The translations under genes and the position numbers were made by a program. Positions 13,132 through 28,760 of a stretch of DNA of 64,000 nt are shown in pieces (positions within the stretch are counted from its first letter, which is position 1; each line of letters begins with the position of its first letter). The notes beneath the pieces are model-generated. The model searched no databases. It saw only the letters and a program-made list of their open reading frames with translations, and was not told the origin of the DNA. The DNA is from Ascaris suum (Eukaryota; Nematoda; Chromadorea; Rhabditida; Ascarididae), in contig CM024174.1 in NCBI GenBank assembly GCA_013433145.1, positions 1,072,583-1,136,582 on the forward strand, in the 5' to 3' direction.

Positions 13132-14855
13132 AGGGGTCTGATTTCGCCTGTGTCATTTCCCTAATGGACAGCTATCCAATAGATTCCCGTTCCACGCGGC
13201 TTTTTTGTCCATATCTCGACCGGACAAATGATTGCCTAACCGAACGTCCATAGTTGAAAATCCATGGTCATTTTATATGGGATTTTGTTTTAACGATGCA
13301 ACAATATGCCCATATATGTTGAAACATTTGCGCGTCTTATTATATTGCAACATTTGAATAATGCGATGAGCGAAATATCCTATTTTATTGGCAACCTTTC
13401 ATTTTTTTTTAAAAATTATATCATAATTTCCTTTCTTCTCGTTGTTTCGTTAGTGAGAATTCAATTCTTCTTTTGCAAAAAAAAAATTTTTTTTTTGAAA
13501 ATTCATTTCATTTTTAAATTATTTTGTTGAATTTTTACCAACTATGACGTCATTATATTGCCACATCATTACGTCGGTAATTTTTATCAAATACGATGAT
13601 TCCACATATTTGCCGAATATAGCGGTTTATGTGTGATTTAAAAAAAAATTTCAGTATAACCTTTATGTGATCAAACGAACGGGCGAAAATTTAAATACCG
13701 TTCATAATTTTGAAACTATAAGCCCTTAAACCGGATGGAACTTGTGGTTGTGCAGTTGCGTAGCTGATCGTCATAGGCGTTAATGCGTTTTTTTTTTTGG
13801 CTGTGGTGCCATAAAAGCTAACTCTACGTTACGTGGACCATCATGTGAGGATAAGTGTTGCACACCTTTAAGCTGGATATCGGTCACTTCAAAGACTTCA
13901 AAATAGCAATGCAGCAATATCACTGTTTTTACTTATATCGATAGTAGTATTTTGTTGTGTGCCTTGTGCCTTTGATAGTAATTGAAAGATTAGTGAAACT
14001 ATTTATTATTTGGAACATCTAGTACGATGGGTTGATATGGAGGGGCTGTAAAAAGTGGAGATTATTTCCCGACGAAGATCCCATCGAGGAATTCCATGGA
14101 TTTTTTCTTCGTCAACTCTTTCCTCTTTGTTCATTTTAATCTAAAATGAGGTGCTTCCTGATAAGTTGATGCTCAAATTTTTCCACTCCTCCAATTTCAT
14201 ATTGGTCATACTTCAACAGATCTTTATCCGCATCTTCCCTCTCAAATAAGCGTATAGGAACAGAAAATATCCGTTGTGATGGTACATATAACCATTATTC
14301 TGTAAGTATATTTTAAATTAAAATAATAAAAGCATGTTAAGGTATGATTAGGTTGGGAATATAGCCGCTAAAGATTTGAGGTTCGGATATCTACGTTGAA
14401 TGTGGAAATTTCACTCATTCTCTAAAGTTTAATCTTTGTAAACGTTGAATATGCAAGGTTTACTATGCTCATTTTGATTTGTAAGAACTTTGATCGGAAG
14501 TGATTGGAATGTTGATCTTATTATCGATTAGAAATTTTTCTGATCGGAAGGCAGCTCTCAATTTTTTTTTTGCTGATCTGTTTAGAGAGAAAGCTTTCTT
14601 CGATCACCGTGAGGTGTATGAATTTGATCACCCGCAAAGCATTTGATCAAGATTGATTGTTGAGTTGTGTCCAGCGATACGGCTGTCCGCAATATTGCAG
14701 CAGTTGCATGTGATATGCATCTCTCTCGTATTCAATTCTCTTCCTCTGTTTTTTTCATTCTCTATCGGTCGCACTCTCTCGTTGGCTTCTTGTCTACCTC
14801 TTCCGGTGTACATAAATCATATGAAAGTGGTGAATGTACGTAAACATTCTACGTC

Positions 14856-15149
14856 ATGAGCGTACCAATATATAAATGGTTACCGGTATTTTTTAAATTC
14901 TACCGTTCAAAAAATCCAGGCATCGATGTATTTGTTGGTTCTGGTGGAAAGATAATCGAAGTTAAACCGGAAACTTCACCATTTACCAACTGGGAATATG
15001 AAGAAATTGTGGACTTCAGTACCTCATCAAATATGGATACCGTATTTTTTAGTAAATACCATGCTGTCTTGGTGATGTCTAGTTTATTTGCCTGTTTGTT
15101 GCTGGCGGTGTTTGTTGCTGTACTCAGTTACTGGCTACTGCTTTATTGA
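14856..15149 (+). CDS. Hypothetical 97-residue protein with C-terminal membrane segment
   Basis: An uninterrupted ORF from ATG to TGA with an upstream in-frame stop (TAA) 15 nt before the ATG. The middle is hydrophilic and glycine-containing (VFVGSGGKIIEVKPETSPF, NWEYEEIVDF). The C terminus has one long hydrophobic stretch (LVMSSLFACLLLAVFVAVL) followed by SYWLLLY, so a tail-anchored or single-pass membrane protein is predicted. Codon use is mixed and not AT-driven, unlike random ORFs nearby. It may be a whole small gene or the last exon of a longer one; an acceptor-like caaaaaatccag lies inside at about 14919. No family recognised. Confidence 0.45.
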   Translation: MSVPIYKWLPVFFKFYRSKNPGIDVFVGSGGKIIEVKPETSPFTNWEYEEIVDFSTSSNMDTVFFSKYHAVLVMSSLFACLLLAVFVAVLSYWLLLY

Positions 15150-18683
<3,534 letters not shown>

Positions 18684-19157
18684 TCATGTGAAAATCAGAT
18701 TACATCCATTAGGTGGAAGGTCATAGTTTGCAAAATTTGCATATAACAATATTATAAATTTATAATCGAATATTGTTTGAGGTGGTAAAATGCTTTCGAT
18801 ACACATTCGGTGCATTGAAACTGCCGCGTAATCCGGGATTATGGATTTCGTTGATGGATTATAAATGATTTTCTTATGTTGTCTTTCTTTAATCACCGAC
18901 TCTATAAAAAAACTTTTTCTAATGCTTCCGTTGCGGCATTTGAATCTAACTTCTAATTGTTTTGTTGTTTTTATCTCTTCTCTTTGATAGTCGTTGTTGT
19001 GATGAGGAGATTTATTAGTAGCATTTCTATTAGATTTTCGCATAAAGGGACTAGAAAGTAATGTTGATGCGAAAGTAAGAAAGCAAACGAGAAATATTGT
19101 GCAACAAAAGCTTTTATAATTTAATTGATGGTAGTGCAGCAACGAAATGCGATACAA
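18684..19157 (-). CDS. Hypothetical 157-residue protein with signal-like N terminus
   Basis: A long single-frame ORF in DNA of about 65% AT, so its length is unlikely by chance. The N terminus holds a hydrophobic segment (FCCTIFLVCFLTFASTLLS) about 17 residues from the Met, fitting a signal anchor. The remainder is basic and polar (RKSNRNATNKS, YQREEIKTTKQLEVRFKC, IKERQHKKIIYNPSTKS) with one NAT sequon. Codons show a purine-first bias. A single-exon secreted or type II membrane protein is the simplest reading. Family unknown. Confidence 0.4.
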   Translation of the reverse strand: MYRISLLHYHQLNYKSFCCTIFLVCFLTFASTLLSSPFMRKSNRNATNKSPHHNNDYQREEIKTTKQLEVRFKCRNGSIRKSFFIESVIKERQHKKIIYNPSTKSIIPDYAAVSMHRMCIESILPPQTIFDYKFIILLYANFANYDLPPNGCNLIFT

Positions 19158-20089
19158 TTAGAGATTAGTTATATTGTGATTAATCAATGTGGATGAAGTG
19201 GAATAGTATGAAATCTACCACGTGAAATAATGTGGAACATTAATAATATTTAAATTTTTTCATCCACCCATGTATGCGTTATGATTATGAATCATAGAAT
19301 ATTTCCATCGTTGACATAGTTAGAGCGAGGAGGAAAGGAGAAAAGAAGAGGAAGATTCTTGCACAGTTTTAGTGCTGCAAGGGGGTGGAAGAATCGTAAA
19401 ATGTTTCCGGACATTTGTGAGACATGATTGAACTCTTTTCTAAAAACTCGAAATCCGCCCACGTCGATGATTTCTTTAAATATATCCTATCAATTTATGT
19501 CAAGCATATTAGGTCAGTTTGTGATCTTTGATCTTTCTTATTGATTATTTGCCAGAGTTTTTCATTGAGGTGAAAAAATTATTGAATATTCGCCGATGTA
19601 TATTATGATGAGTCAATTCTCAATCAGACATTTGATAGTTCGTTTTGCTTTCTTCATCGTATTGAAGAGACAAGTTTATATAGTAGTATATGCCATAGTT
19701 AGCCACTAACTGATTGATTATTTGTGCCGTATTGATTGCTATCTAATTAATTCCCATTTCTACATCAATTAATATGTAATCGATTCATTGATAATTAAAT
19801 TATTGAAATTATTTGGTTTCGTTTAGAAAATTGAATTATAAGAAATTTTATACATTGCTGCTCTGATGTAGATTATCTCTATTTTTCGTTTAAAAAATTA
19901 TAATATCACTACCAAAATAAATGTAATAATATTGCCTAAAATAATGCATTCCCATTATGCACTCCAAGGATGTGGATTATTGATAATACTGAAATTTTTT
20001 TCCTCCACTTAAATATTTATTAAGTTCTTTTTTTAGGTGTATTTTTTCACTTAAGAATTCATTATACGCTAATATTTGCTTATGGAAAT

Positions 20090-20308
20090 TTAATAAGCGT
20101 AAAATTTGCAACACTTTTTGAAGTGTTTCTTCGTCTTTTTGAACTCTTGGAATTGTCCTTCGATAGCGAGCACTCTCTGAAAGGATTGCTCGCAATGCAT
20201 CAATGAGTCATGCGTATTTGCCAGCGGATGCTGACGTATGATCACGCTTGTCGCACGCTTTCCACGATCATCTGAATCAGCGTCCTTCAAGTGCTCGCCC
20301 GCCCACCT
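20090..20308 (-). CDS. Candidate terminal exon of an unidentified - strand gene
   Basis: Acceptor caatgatttcag gives a frame-0 exon of 72 codons ending in TAA at 20092-20090. It encodes RWAGEHLKDADSDDRGKR, QHPLANTHDSLMHCEQSF and VLAIEGQFQEFKK, with clear purine-first codon bias and a strongly hydrophilic, helical character. It lies downstream of other coding-like blocks on the same strand (20350-21009). The exon that should join it is broken by stops or frame changes, so this may be the intact end of a gene or part of a pseudogene. Confidence 0.4.
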   Translation of the reverse strand, partial: RWAGEHLKDADSDDRGKRATSVIIRQHPLANTHDSLMHCEQSFQRVLAIEGQFQEFKKTKKHFKKCCKFYAY

Positions 20309-20349
20309 CTGAAATCATTGAAGCTAACCATAGCATGTCCAAGTTTAGT

Positions 20350-21009
20350 CAGGTGTAACGATGCTTTTCGAGGTACACTCCCTAGGATCCATTGTCCACA
20401 ATTGAAGCGGTCATTTTACGGGGTCCCTCTTCAATATCCGAACCATTTACTGGTCAGATACTCGTCTAATCGCTGGTATAATTTGTTGCCGTTGCACTCG
20501 GTTGCCGTCGAAATATTAGTGGTGCCAGTTATTCGTTAACGTCGATCGCTCGTGTGCATCAATCGTGCCGTCGTTTCCTGGGACATTAATCATACCGGCT
20601 TTTTCGTTAACGCTGAAGACGCCCTTTGCCCGTTTAATAAGTAGACAATTTTATCTTCAACTATCAAGATAGAATAAGACGATTCAAAAGTGTCATAGAA
20701 GTGTGATGTCTACGCGAATACCAGCAAATGAGTGTCCATACGATATGGCCGTTCTTCCATACGTAGCGACAAATCAGACTCGACCTCGCACATTGTCCTT
20801 CGGATGTCTCTCGAAGCTTGCTTCCAAGCCAGTTGATTTTTCTGCCTCTCAGCACCATCATATGTCGTCTGAGTCCTCGGAAAAGTTAAGTCGTCGTCAG
20901 GTGTTGTATACTTCTGGATGTTGTCGCCAATCAGATGTTCCGACAAGCAATTTGTGTTTTCTGGAGCTGCCGAATAATTGCTGCTTTCTTTGTTATAAAT
21001 GCATGTCAA
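20350..21009 (-). pseudogene. Coding-like island with interrupted frames (pseudogene or unresolved exons)
   Basis: On the - strand the block 21009-20710 is open for 99 codons (DDDLTFPRTQTTYDGAERQK, QASRDIRRTMCEVESDLSL) with about 60% purine first positions. It is followed by coding-like runs in changing frames: VFSVNEKAGMINVPGNDGTI (about 20560-20630), NGNKLYQRLDEYLTSKW (about 20440-20490), DIEEGPRKMTASIVDNGS (about 20385-20440), GSVPRKASLHLTKLGHAM (about 20320-20375). Stops or 1-nt shifts separate them with too little room for introns. The + strand also has a 147-codon ORF (20703-21146), judged an antisense shadow because its first positions lack purine bias. Confidence 0.35.
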
Positions 21010-23551
21010 GAGTGGAGCTAGCTCGGTCGATCAGCCTCACCGATACTTCAAAAAGTGGAAATTCTCCGGTCACGATTACTAAAAAGTTTTATCGAGCTCG
21101 ACTAAAGTTAAAAGTAAGCTTCCTTTCGTGGCATTATTCCAGGTAAATCCCTTTCAGGTGAACGTGCTACTGCGTTCTAGTGTGTTGTTGAATTACAATA
21201 TGTGAGAATGAAATGTTTTTTTTTCCTGATAGGTATAACTTTTTCATTCATGATAGTAGCAATGTATTCATATAATCAAAAATCCTTGTACAGATTCAGT
21301 TAGCATTGTTGATATTATCGAAGAATTGGATGAAACGTTGAAATTATTGCATCTGCTAATTTTTTTCGCATGTTTTTTTAAAATCTCAATTTTCCATTTT
21401 TTCGAAGAAATTTCCCAACGAGCGTCTACGATCTAAACTTTTCCGTTATTAGATTTAATATGTGGTCACTTAATAATGATAATTCATAAACATTAGAATA
21501 AAATAAAGAGGATATTAATGTTGTCGTATTATTAGTACATAAGCAGCTCTTTTTTTAACTTGGACGAAGCTTAGCTTCGCATTGTCTGTAAGTATTAAGT
21601 TTCATAAATGAAAGCTGAGAACTGAAAAAAATTATTTATTTGTAATTAAAAAAGTCGCAAAAATTATGGATTTAAAAAATGAGGCGGTTGAGAAGGAGGC
21701 GGTCAATTTACCTCTATGCGAAGAGTGGCAGATGGTCAAATCGGTAGCCATTAGAGTGTATAGAGTGTTATTTCTTTAAAATATTGTTTATCGTTGCGTT
21801 AGTTGGATTGCTACGGGAAAATAGAGTCACCCTAGCGTTTCCTATATTCAAATCATAATAGGCAATTTAGTTGATAGTTGCGTAATTCTCTTCGCAATGG
21901 CAACAGATGGTCACTCGAAAGAGTTGATTATTAATGGTTAAGGGGCTTATTGAGGCCGCAAAAAAAAAATTATGTCATAGCCACTCATAATTGTTACGTA
22001 GAGAAAATGTTCATCTTTCACATTCATATATCAATATTCCTCCACAAAATCTTTTTTTCGCCATCGTTGTGGGATGCCACCTTTTAATTAATTCATTTAC
22101 CATTGATATATCGTCTCTTTTTTAGCGTCTAAATTTTTCGTCATATTTCTGTGAATTTTTGCAATATTTTGAGAAGTGACGTACTTTGAAAAATAGTTTT
22201 TAATAGATAGCTTCACTTTTTAGTTTATTCAATCTGTTTTTTATTTTAAAGCGTCGTAATTGGGAGGGAGAAGGAGGGGAGGGACAGAGGGACTTGAACC
22301 TTATCACCTTCGAGTTATTCATTCATTGTCACTGATAATTTTCACCTCGAGGTATGCCAAATTGATTTGTTCAAAAAAAAAATGTTTTCTTTGAAGATCT
22401 ATGAGAAGCCTTCAAATTGTTATCTTGGATGAATCGGTATTTCGATATTTCTCCTCGAAAGAATTTATTTTCTTCCAAAAAAATTATTTATTATTTTTTA
22501 TCATCTTTTAAACTTTTTATTCGAAATATTATTTGTACTCGATAAGTATTGACCACTTTCAAATATTTTTTCATTCAAATATGCCTAAATTACATTGAGC
22601 CATGAATCATCAATTGTTTTTTTTTGAAATTATGAGAAAGTAATCCATTTATGAATAACATTTAATGAGATTACAAAGGCAAGAGAAGTTGCCGATAATT
22701 GAGCGTTATATAGTTCTTGTATTTGTCGAGTTTTATTCCGCTTTTAGTTTGATTTTATGTTTGTCTTTCTATCTATGAATTATGATTCCCCCGAGCGGAT
22801 TCCGCTTCCTTCTTAGTCAATTTTGTTTTACATGAACCATTGAGAAATTATAAGAAATAAGAGCATTGTTTATATACTTCTCATAAGTGAGCGAATTTCA
22901 TTGTGATTCTTTAGGTGACAGCAATGAAAAAAAAATGATTTCAAACCTATGAACGTTTCCTTTTGCATATTATCAACGCATTAATTTGCAAATTTTGCAA
23001 ATATATTTGCATATTACTTGTAGAAATTAGAGGGAGAAATTTTTTCATTGTATTTTTTCTGAACGTAATTTTAATTGTTTTTGTATATTTTATCATTCGC
23101 ATATATTTATATTTACATTTATTACTTTCATTGCGTATAGCATTATATATATATTTAATTATCGACGTATGCAGATATATATTAGGCTGTCACCTATGGA
23201 AATTCGAATTTATCAACAGAATTTTAAAGAGATATAACTTTATTCGAAATTTCCTAAACCGAATTATACAAAACATTATAGCAGCACGAGATTTTTCCAA
23301 TCATCCTGAGAACCAACACATCTTTTGTTAATAATATGCGGATTTTGTTATGCTATGAGAAATGTGGAATTCGTGATCGGTAGAGTTGAAGAAGTGCGCG
23401 AAGGCGCCTGTTCGGTAGTTGTCCTGTTATTAAGCGTTTTCTCGCTGTGGAGGAGCTACTAATGCTTGAATCGCTAATAGTATGTTGGGGTGAGAGCAGG
23501 AGCTTGTGGGGGGGGGGGGGGGCGGGGTAGGATTCAGCCGTATAGGCTCAC

Positions 23552-23642
23552 TGAAGCAAACTTCTGTCTGTTCTTAGGCTTGGTGGACTTCCGGGCCCAG
23601 TGATGCATACTGTCTCATTATCAACCAAATTACCCAAGTAAT
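23552..23642 (-). CDS. Candidate exon on - strand
   Basis: Acceptor attactaccaag and donor TTCA|gtgagc; 91 nt, phase 1 in and 2 out. It encodes YLGNLVDNETVCITGPGSPP followed by SLRTDRSLL, with purine-first bias. The opposite strand has an open frame of about 115 codons over 23579-23931 starting at a good-looking acceptor (tctgttcttag), so strand assignment is not certain. Confidence 0.3.
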
Positions 23643-24014
23643 CTTGGTAGTAATTTTTTTCGATTCAGTTATTATAGCTCCATCAGGAATTTTGTTACGG
23701 ATTACAACGATCACGACCAATAGAAATTTGCATGATCCTTTTTTGATGGGGATTAGGAATAGGTGTTTGATTGGGAGCTTTATGTATCTCGATTCACGGA
23801 CCACCGTTTGCTGTTATCTTACAGTATCCGTTAAGTTACGATTCTCTCCAAAGAAAAGATTCCGTTTCTTTCAGAAGCGAGTTGGCATTGCGTTGATCCA
23901 TGAAGTTCTGGCACTAATTGAGGTCATATGAGAAACATTTTCCCAATTTCTTCACGTTGCCAACTCAGTGTTGGTAACACGACAGTGTTGAGCTCTCTTG
24001 TTAATCCTTCTCAC

Positions 24015-24130
24015 CATCCCCAACATTTCATCACAGACCCGAGTCTTGGATTATTGACGACCTCACTTTCGAGGAACCTATCTCCGCTTTCAAACCTTCG
24101 GCTACTATCACTGGTCGATTCGCCAGCTAA
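24015..24130 (-). CDS. Candidate exon, hydrophilic Ser/Glu-rich
   Basis: Strong acceptor catcacactcag and donor GGGATG|gtgaga; 116 nt, phase 0 in and 2 out. It encodes LAGESTSDSSRRFESGDRF and SEVVNNPRLGSVMKC. Nearly three quarters of codons start with a purine, well above background. No family recognised. It may share a gene with the candidates at 23552-23642 and 26101-26334, but the phase to the former does not match directly. Confidence 0.4.
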
Positions 24131-24459
24131 CTGAGTGTGATGTAAATTTAACGCTGAGCTTCTTAGCAGTAGCTATAATACTAATGACCATTCTTTCATT
24201 CATAAAAGTGAAATTACTTGAGGTCGCGATAGCTGCTGTCAGTAGAAATGGCGTCCGAAATACAAAAAAAAAAGAAAGATCAATATTTGCAAGGACGCGA
24301 TAAGAAAGAGCGCAGGAAATGCTTCTGGATAGCATATATCATTCCAAACAACATCCGTTGCGCTTGCAGACAGTGGGTGAGAGAGAATGTTGCGAGATTC
24401 GAATTTATGCAACAGTCTGTATATATAGCAATGAACTGATTGCAGACGGTGTTGCATGA

Positions 24460-24498
24460 TTAATTAATAACTGATACACAGTATCAGTTATTAATTAA
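24460..24498. repeat. Perfect 18-bp hairpin with 3-nt loop
   Basis: Left arm TTAATTAATAACTGATAC (24460-24477), loop ACA, right arm the exact reverse complement (24481-24498). Confidence 0.9.
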
Positions 24499-24799
24499 CA
24501 CACCTGCTTATCACGCATATTTGCACAGCATCTATCTTTACGTATATGTCGATTGGTTTGTGCATTCTTTCATCGGTCACTTATTGACTTTTTTATAGCG
24601 GCTAGACGAAAGTTAGGAAGTGCTTTCGGGTGCTTGATTGAGACCATTAAAACCGACGATTTTTGCTAGTTTAATAGAGTTGGCCAAACTATATGCATAT
24701 TTTATTTGTGCCTCATATTGGGAAAAGGTAAACGGAAGTTCTTAAATGAAAGGTAAAACACCTCTTCCATTACCTTTCGTCCACCTCTTCGTTCCAAAT

Positions 24800-24864
24800 A
24801 TCTATATATATAAATATAAATATAAATATATAAATATAAATATAAATATATAATATAAATATAA

Positions 24865-24915
<51 letters not shown>
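24800..24915. repeat. Compound (TAAATA)n/(TA)n microsatellite
   Basis: An AT-only tract of imperfect TAAATA hexamers followed by pure (TA)n from about 24868. Confidence 0.9.
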
Positions 24916-24917
<2 letters not shown>

Positions 24918-26100
24918 CAGAAATTTTTTTCTGAATTTTTTCTAAAGTTCTAAATTTTATAATCCTAGATTCGTATTTTATCAAAAGAAATTGCTAATTC
25001 GTCCTATTTACGCGGATATGCATAGGAGTTCATTCTAAGTGACGTATTTCACTGACGAGACACATAAAGGTAGAGCAAATAGGAAATTCGATAGTATGTT
25101 GAAGAAAAAATTTTGCGAACATATAGACAGTTGGTGGACTTTAACCTTCAGTTTTTTCTCTCTTTCTTTTTTTTTTTTTCTGAATTCCTAACATTATTAT
25201 CATTTGCATGTAGAAGTAGTTAGTGAAATTTTTATTCTATTGATGAACAATTTTTTCTATTGGGAATTAATCAGGTCTACGATAGTTTAACTAATTTTAT
25301 ATTTAATTCTAAATTTTAAAAGAAATCTCATTGTTACGGAGTTGTAGAGATGATAAATATTTTCATATTTCAACGATATTTTAAATTTTTTTTCCTTCTT
25401 TCTTTTAGTTGTTGCAGCTAAAATATTAACAAACATAAAAGTCACATCGAAGACTTTTTGATTCAATTACAGCTCAAGGAGAGGGAGGCTGGGGGGGGGG
25501 GGGGTTAGGCTGGGATGATAACTTTTCAAGGTGGGTTCGACTTGGAAAATCATTTTTTGGAAAATAATAATATCCGTCGAGGAAACGTTAGCAAATTTCA
25601 ATAGTTATGCAAAATATAATAATTCGTGGGAAATTTATTTACTTGGGAAAATTCGTGGGTAAAATTCATGACAATTCATACTGAAATACTAGAAATCTTC
25701 ATGCTCAGGTACTAAATAATTTCTACTAAAATTCATTTCTCACACTTCTATAATTCAACTTGATTGATTCGTTTCTTTTTTGAGGAGTTTTTGAAAAACT
25801 TTTCGAGCTTCAGGTGTTTACTTTCAAATTGAATTTTATTACAAATTTACATTTTTTTTGTAAGTTAACTGGAAATTAATCCTTAGAAACTCTTTGTAAG
25901 TGTGGATGTACCTGTAAGAAAATGCTTTGCTTTGTTTGGGCTTTTGAAACGTCTATTCTATTTGACCGTTAAGCTTTCCACTGTTGTTGCAGCGCGAGAA
26001 CTATCCAAAGCACTTGTGCGCATCCACACCTGCAACAGACTCCCTCGTACGTTCGTATGCTTGTCTAAGTCTATTCATTTTGCATATAGTCTTCGCTCAC

Positions 26101-26334
26101 AACTTCCGTTGAGTGAGTTTTATGTGGCTCGAGTGATGGAACTGGAGAAGTTAGCTCTCTGGCCTGCGGCGGTGTTGGTGAGGCTGCAGTGGCGGCTGGT
26201 GTTTCCGCCGACGAATGCTTCATGTCTGTGTGTATTCGAGTGCACTGAAACGGACGACGTATATTTGAATTGGAATGGAAGAAGTAAAGGGAGGGAGGGG
26301 TTTCTTTGCTCTTCTGAACGATAACATGAAGGAG
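26101..26334 (-). CDS. Candidate exon, Pro/Ser/Thr-rich
   Basis: Strong acceptor aaaattctcag and donor GAAGTT|gtgagc bound 78 open codons, phase 0 at both ends. It encodes KETPPSLYFFHSNSN and a disordered stretch AETPAATAASPTPPQAREL then SPVPSLEPHKTHSTEV. It could precede the 24130-24015 exon (phase 0 in). A second frame and the + strand (140-codon ORF 25902-26324) are also open, so confidence is limited. Confidence 0.3.
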
Positions 26335-27262
26335 CTGAGAATTTTCTATTGCTTGCACTACTATTTATGGGTGGTTTGCTTTATTGTTTATATATTGGTG
26401 TACGTATGTTTATGTGTGTGTGTGCATTATGCAAGTGCTCCTTTATTCCCTCTCAAGAATGCCTATTTGTACCTGTTGACCTACAAGTAAATATCGCTAC
26501 TTCAACAGTTCTCATAGCGAAGCTATTCTCGTCCGTTGAACTATGAGTTAGGCGGCTGCCACCATATTCCCATCAATGAACCACTTCCGGTCGCCCGGCA
26601 CCACTAATGGCGCTGTTCACGCGAAACTCTCTTTCTTTTCGTATATACAGGCTTTAATGCTCGCATCACCCAGGATGTCCGCCCGTTGTTTTTTTTTTTT
26701 TTCATTGCAGTGGACTCTTATAATCAATACAGAACGGGAAATTGAAAAAAGCAGCAACTGTGAAATTGAAAATACTATAAAATTTTTCCTCCGTCTTATC
26801 TATATATCTCAGAATGAGTTTTTTCTCATCGGATTTGACGTTCTGATTATTTAGCGTTATGAAGTTTTCACCTTTTTTTAAAATTGATAATAAAATATTG
26901 ATGACAGTGATGGTTTCCTGCATGAAATATATTGAATTAACGACCACATTTGTTGAACCATATAGCGATATTTTCTATTCAGTTTTATTGCGATATTCAT
27001 AGGATTTTTTTTTTGTTCACATAAATGTTCATGCAAACGTTTTTTCTTTTTGTTTTGTTAGTAAATTTTTAAGAGTTACTTGATAGGTAAACTTGGAGAA
27101 ATGAGGAACAAGAAGCACAAAAATTGTTGATTACTGCTTCTTCCACTTAAGGCGAAAAAACAGTTTAATTTTCATGTTGGAAATTATATGTTGTTGATGT
27201 TTCTCGTTCTCCCTTATGTAGTATACATGTGTCATATGCGCACATGTACACTACATACAGCC

Positions 27263-27365
<103 letters not shown>

Positions 27366-28419
27366 TTATCTCATATGGTTTCATTTTCTCACTTATGACT
27401 GACGATATTTTCTAGTTGATTTCAGGGATAGCTCCTCCGTTGATTAGTCGCATGTTTGCTTTTGCTCGATTCGTTACATATGTATAGAATTATTTGGCGT
27501 TTCGGCACTTAGCCAACCTCACAAACGGAGAGATGTTTGCTGATCGCTGTAATCAATCTAGAAGGTGATTATATTAAGATCGATTATAGCGATCAATAAC
27601 CTTTCTTAGCTTTGATGTTAGAAAATCCTCGAGCAATCCCTAATAAACGGTGCGTAATCATTGTCGTTAGCGATATACAGCCGATGCCATACTTCATGAC
27701 TATACACTTAGTTCGACAGCCCTGTATGTTCTGAAGCCAGTTAGCGTTGACGTGAATAAAGTGCATCTGGTTCGTGTTGAAGTGGTTGCTTATACGTTCA
27801 ACGACACGATGTTGCCATGCAGTCTGTGCTATTGTTGTGCTCAATCCCCACCAACAACACCATCAACATCGGACGGCGTGGTACGAATTCATTTCATTTT
27901 GCTAGTCATTTGAGCAATTTCATATTGGATTTAATTTTATAATTTAAAAAACAATTTTTTTTTGAAATGATTACAAAATTTTCAAACGTCCCTATAGAGG
28001 TTTTTATTAGTCTTTAACGTAAAAATTATTTCGGATTGATTTTCGATATTCGAAGCAATATCTCTATTTCTGTTTTGGGGGCATTTTTTCTTTTTGTTTT
28101 CCTCAAATAGAAATTTTGCTGTATTACTGATATTAACTACTATTTTTCTTTTCAAGTGAATACGCTGAAAAATTTCATTCATACAAACTGGCTATATTTT
28201 TCAAAATAATTTTTGAGACGAATTGTTATTTATGAAATATTGTTCATTTAGATAGGAGAATTTCTTTTGCTTGAAAAAGAAAAAAAAAGATAAGAGAAAA
28301 ATTTTAAAGGAATGTGAAGAAAAATTCTTTTCACGAAAAGAATTCACTTCCTCAATGTTTGATGGGGGAAAAAAATGTTTAATTCAACTGAAATCATTCA
28401 AAACAGAATGAAAAGAGAA

Positions 28420-28420
<1 letters not shown>

Positions 28421-28493
<73 letters not shown>
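28421..28493. repeat. (TA)n microsatellite, 73 bp
   Basis: Pure alternating TA. Confidence 0.95.
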
Positions 28494-28496
<3 letters not shown>

Positions 28497-28760
28497 TATA
28501 ATTCATCAATTTAGAGCATTGTTATAGTTCTTTTCGGCGTGAATTATTTCATGATTATTTTCTGTGACGATTTGATGAATTGAGATAAATAAGTATTAGA
28601 GGATTTGTTGTATAATTTCATTTAAAAAATTTATCTCTATGATTGAATTTTGATTTTCGACAATTTCATTCATCACAATTTTTGGTGTCTTGAATGCAAT
28701 TTTCATAGTAAATTTTTATTTTTTCTTGAGTTTTTACCTAAAGCTTTGTAGTACTATGTG

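Larger units (their letters stand above)
6396..14855. other. Mostly non-coding, a few ambiguous open stretches
   Basis: AT-rich with an (AT)n tract, (AAAT)n at 9808-9830 and G runs. The least random stretches are 7960-8200 (both strands open), 8368-8844 (+, 158 codons, with a competing frame reading DIFRRFRQWLQLSHPEQSPD near 8560) and 12618-12863 (+, 81 codons, lysine-rich). None has a second line of evidence. Confidence 0.45.

Noticed and set aside
20703..21146. 147-codon + ORF ending at a donor-like gtaagc/gtaaat
   Set aside because: Its codons lack purine-first bias and the product is Ser/Cys/Leu-rich, typical of an antisense shadow; the - strand reading is more protein-like. Not fully excluded.
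24270..24440. - strand frame RMLFGMIYAIQKHF resembling a TRAPPC1 helix
   Set aside because: No donor follows, the rest of the frame does not match, and a second frame is equally open; likely coincidence.
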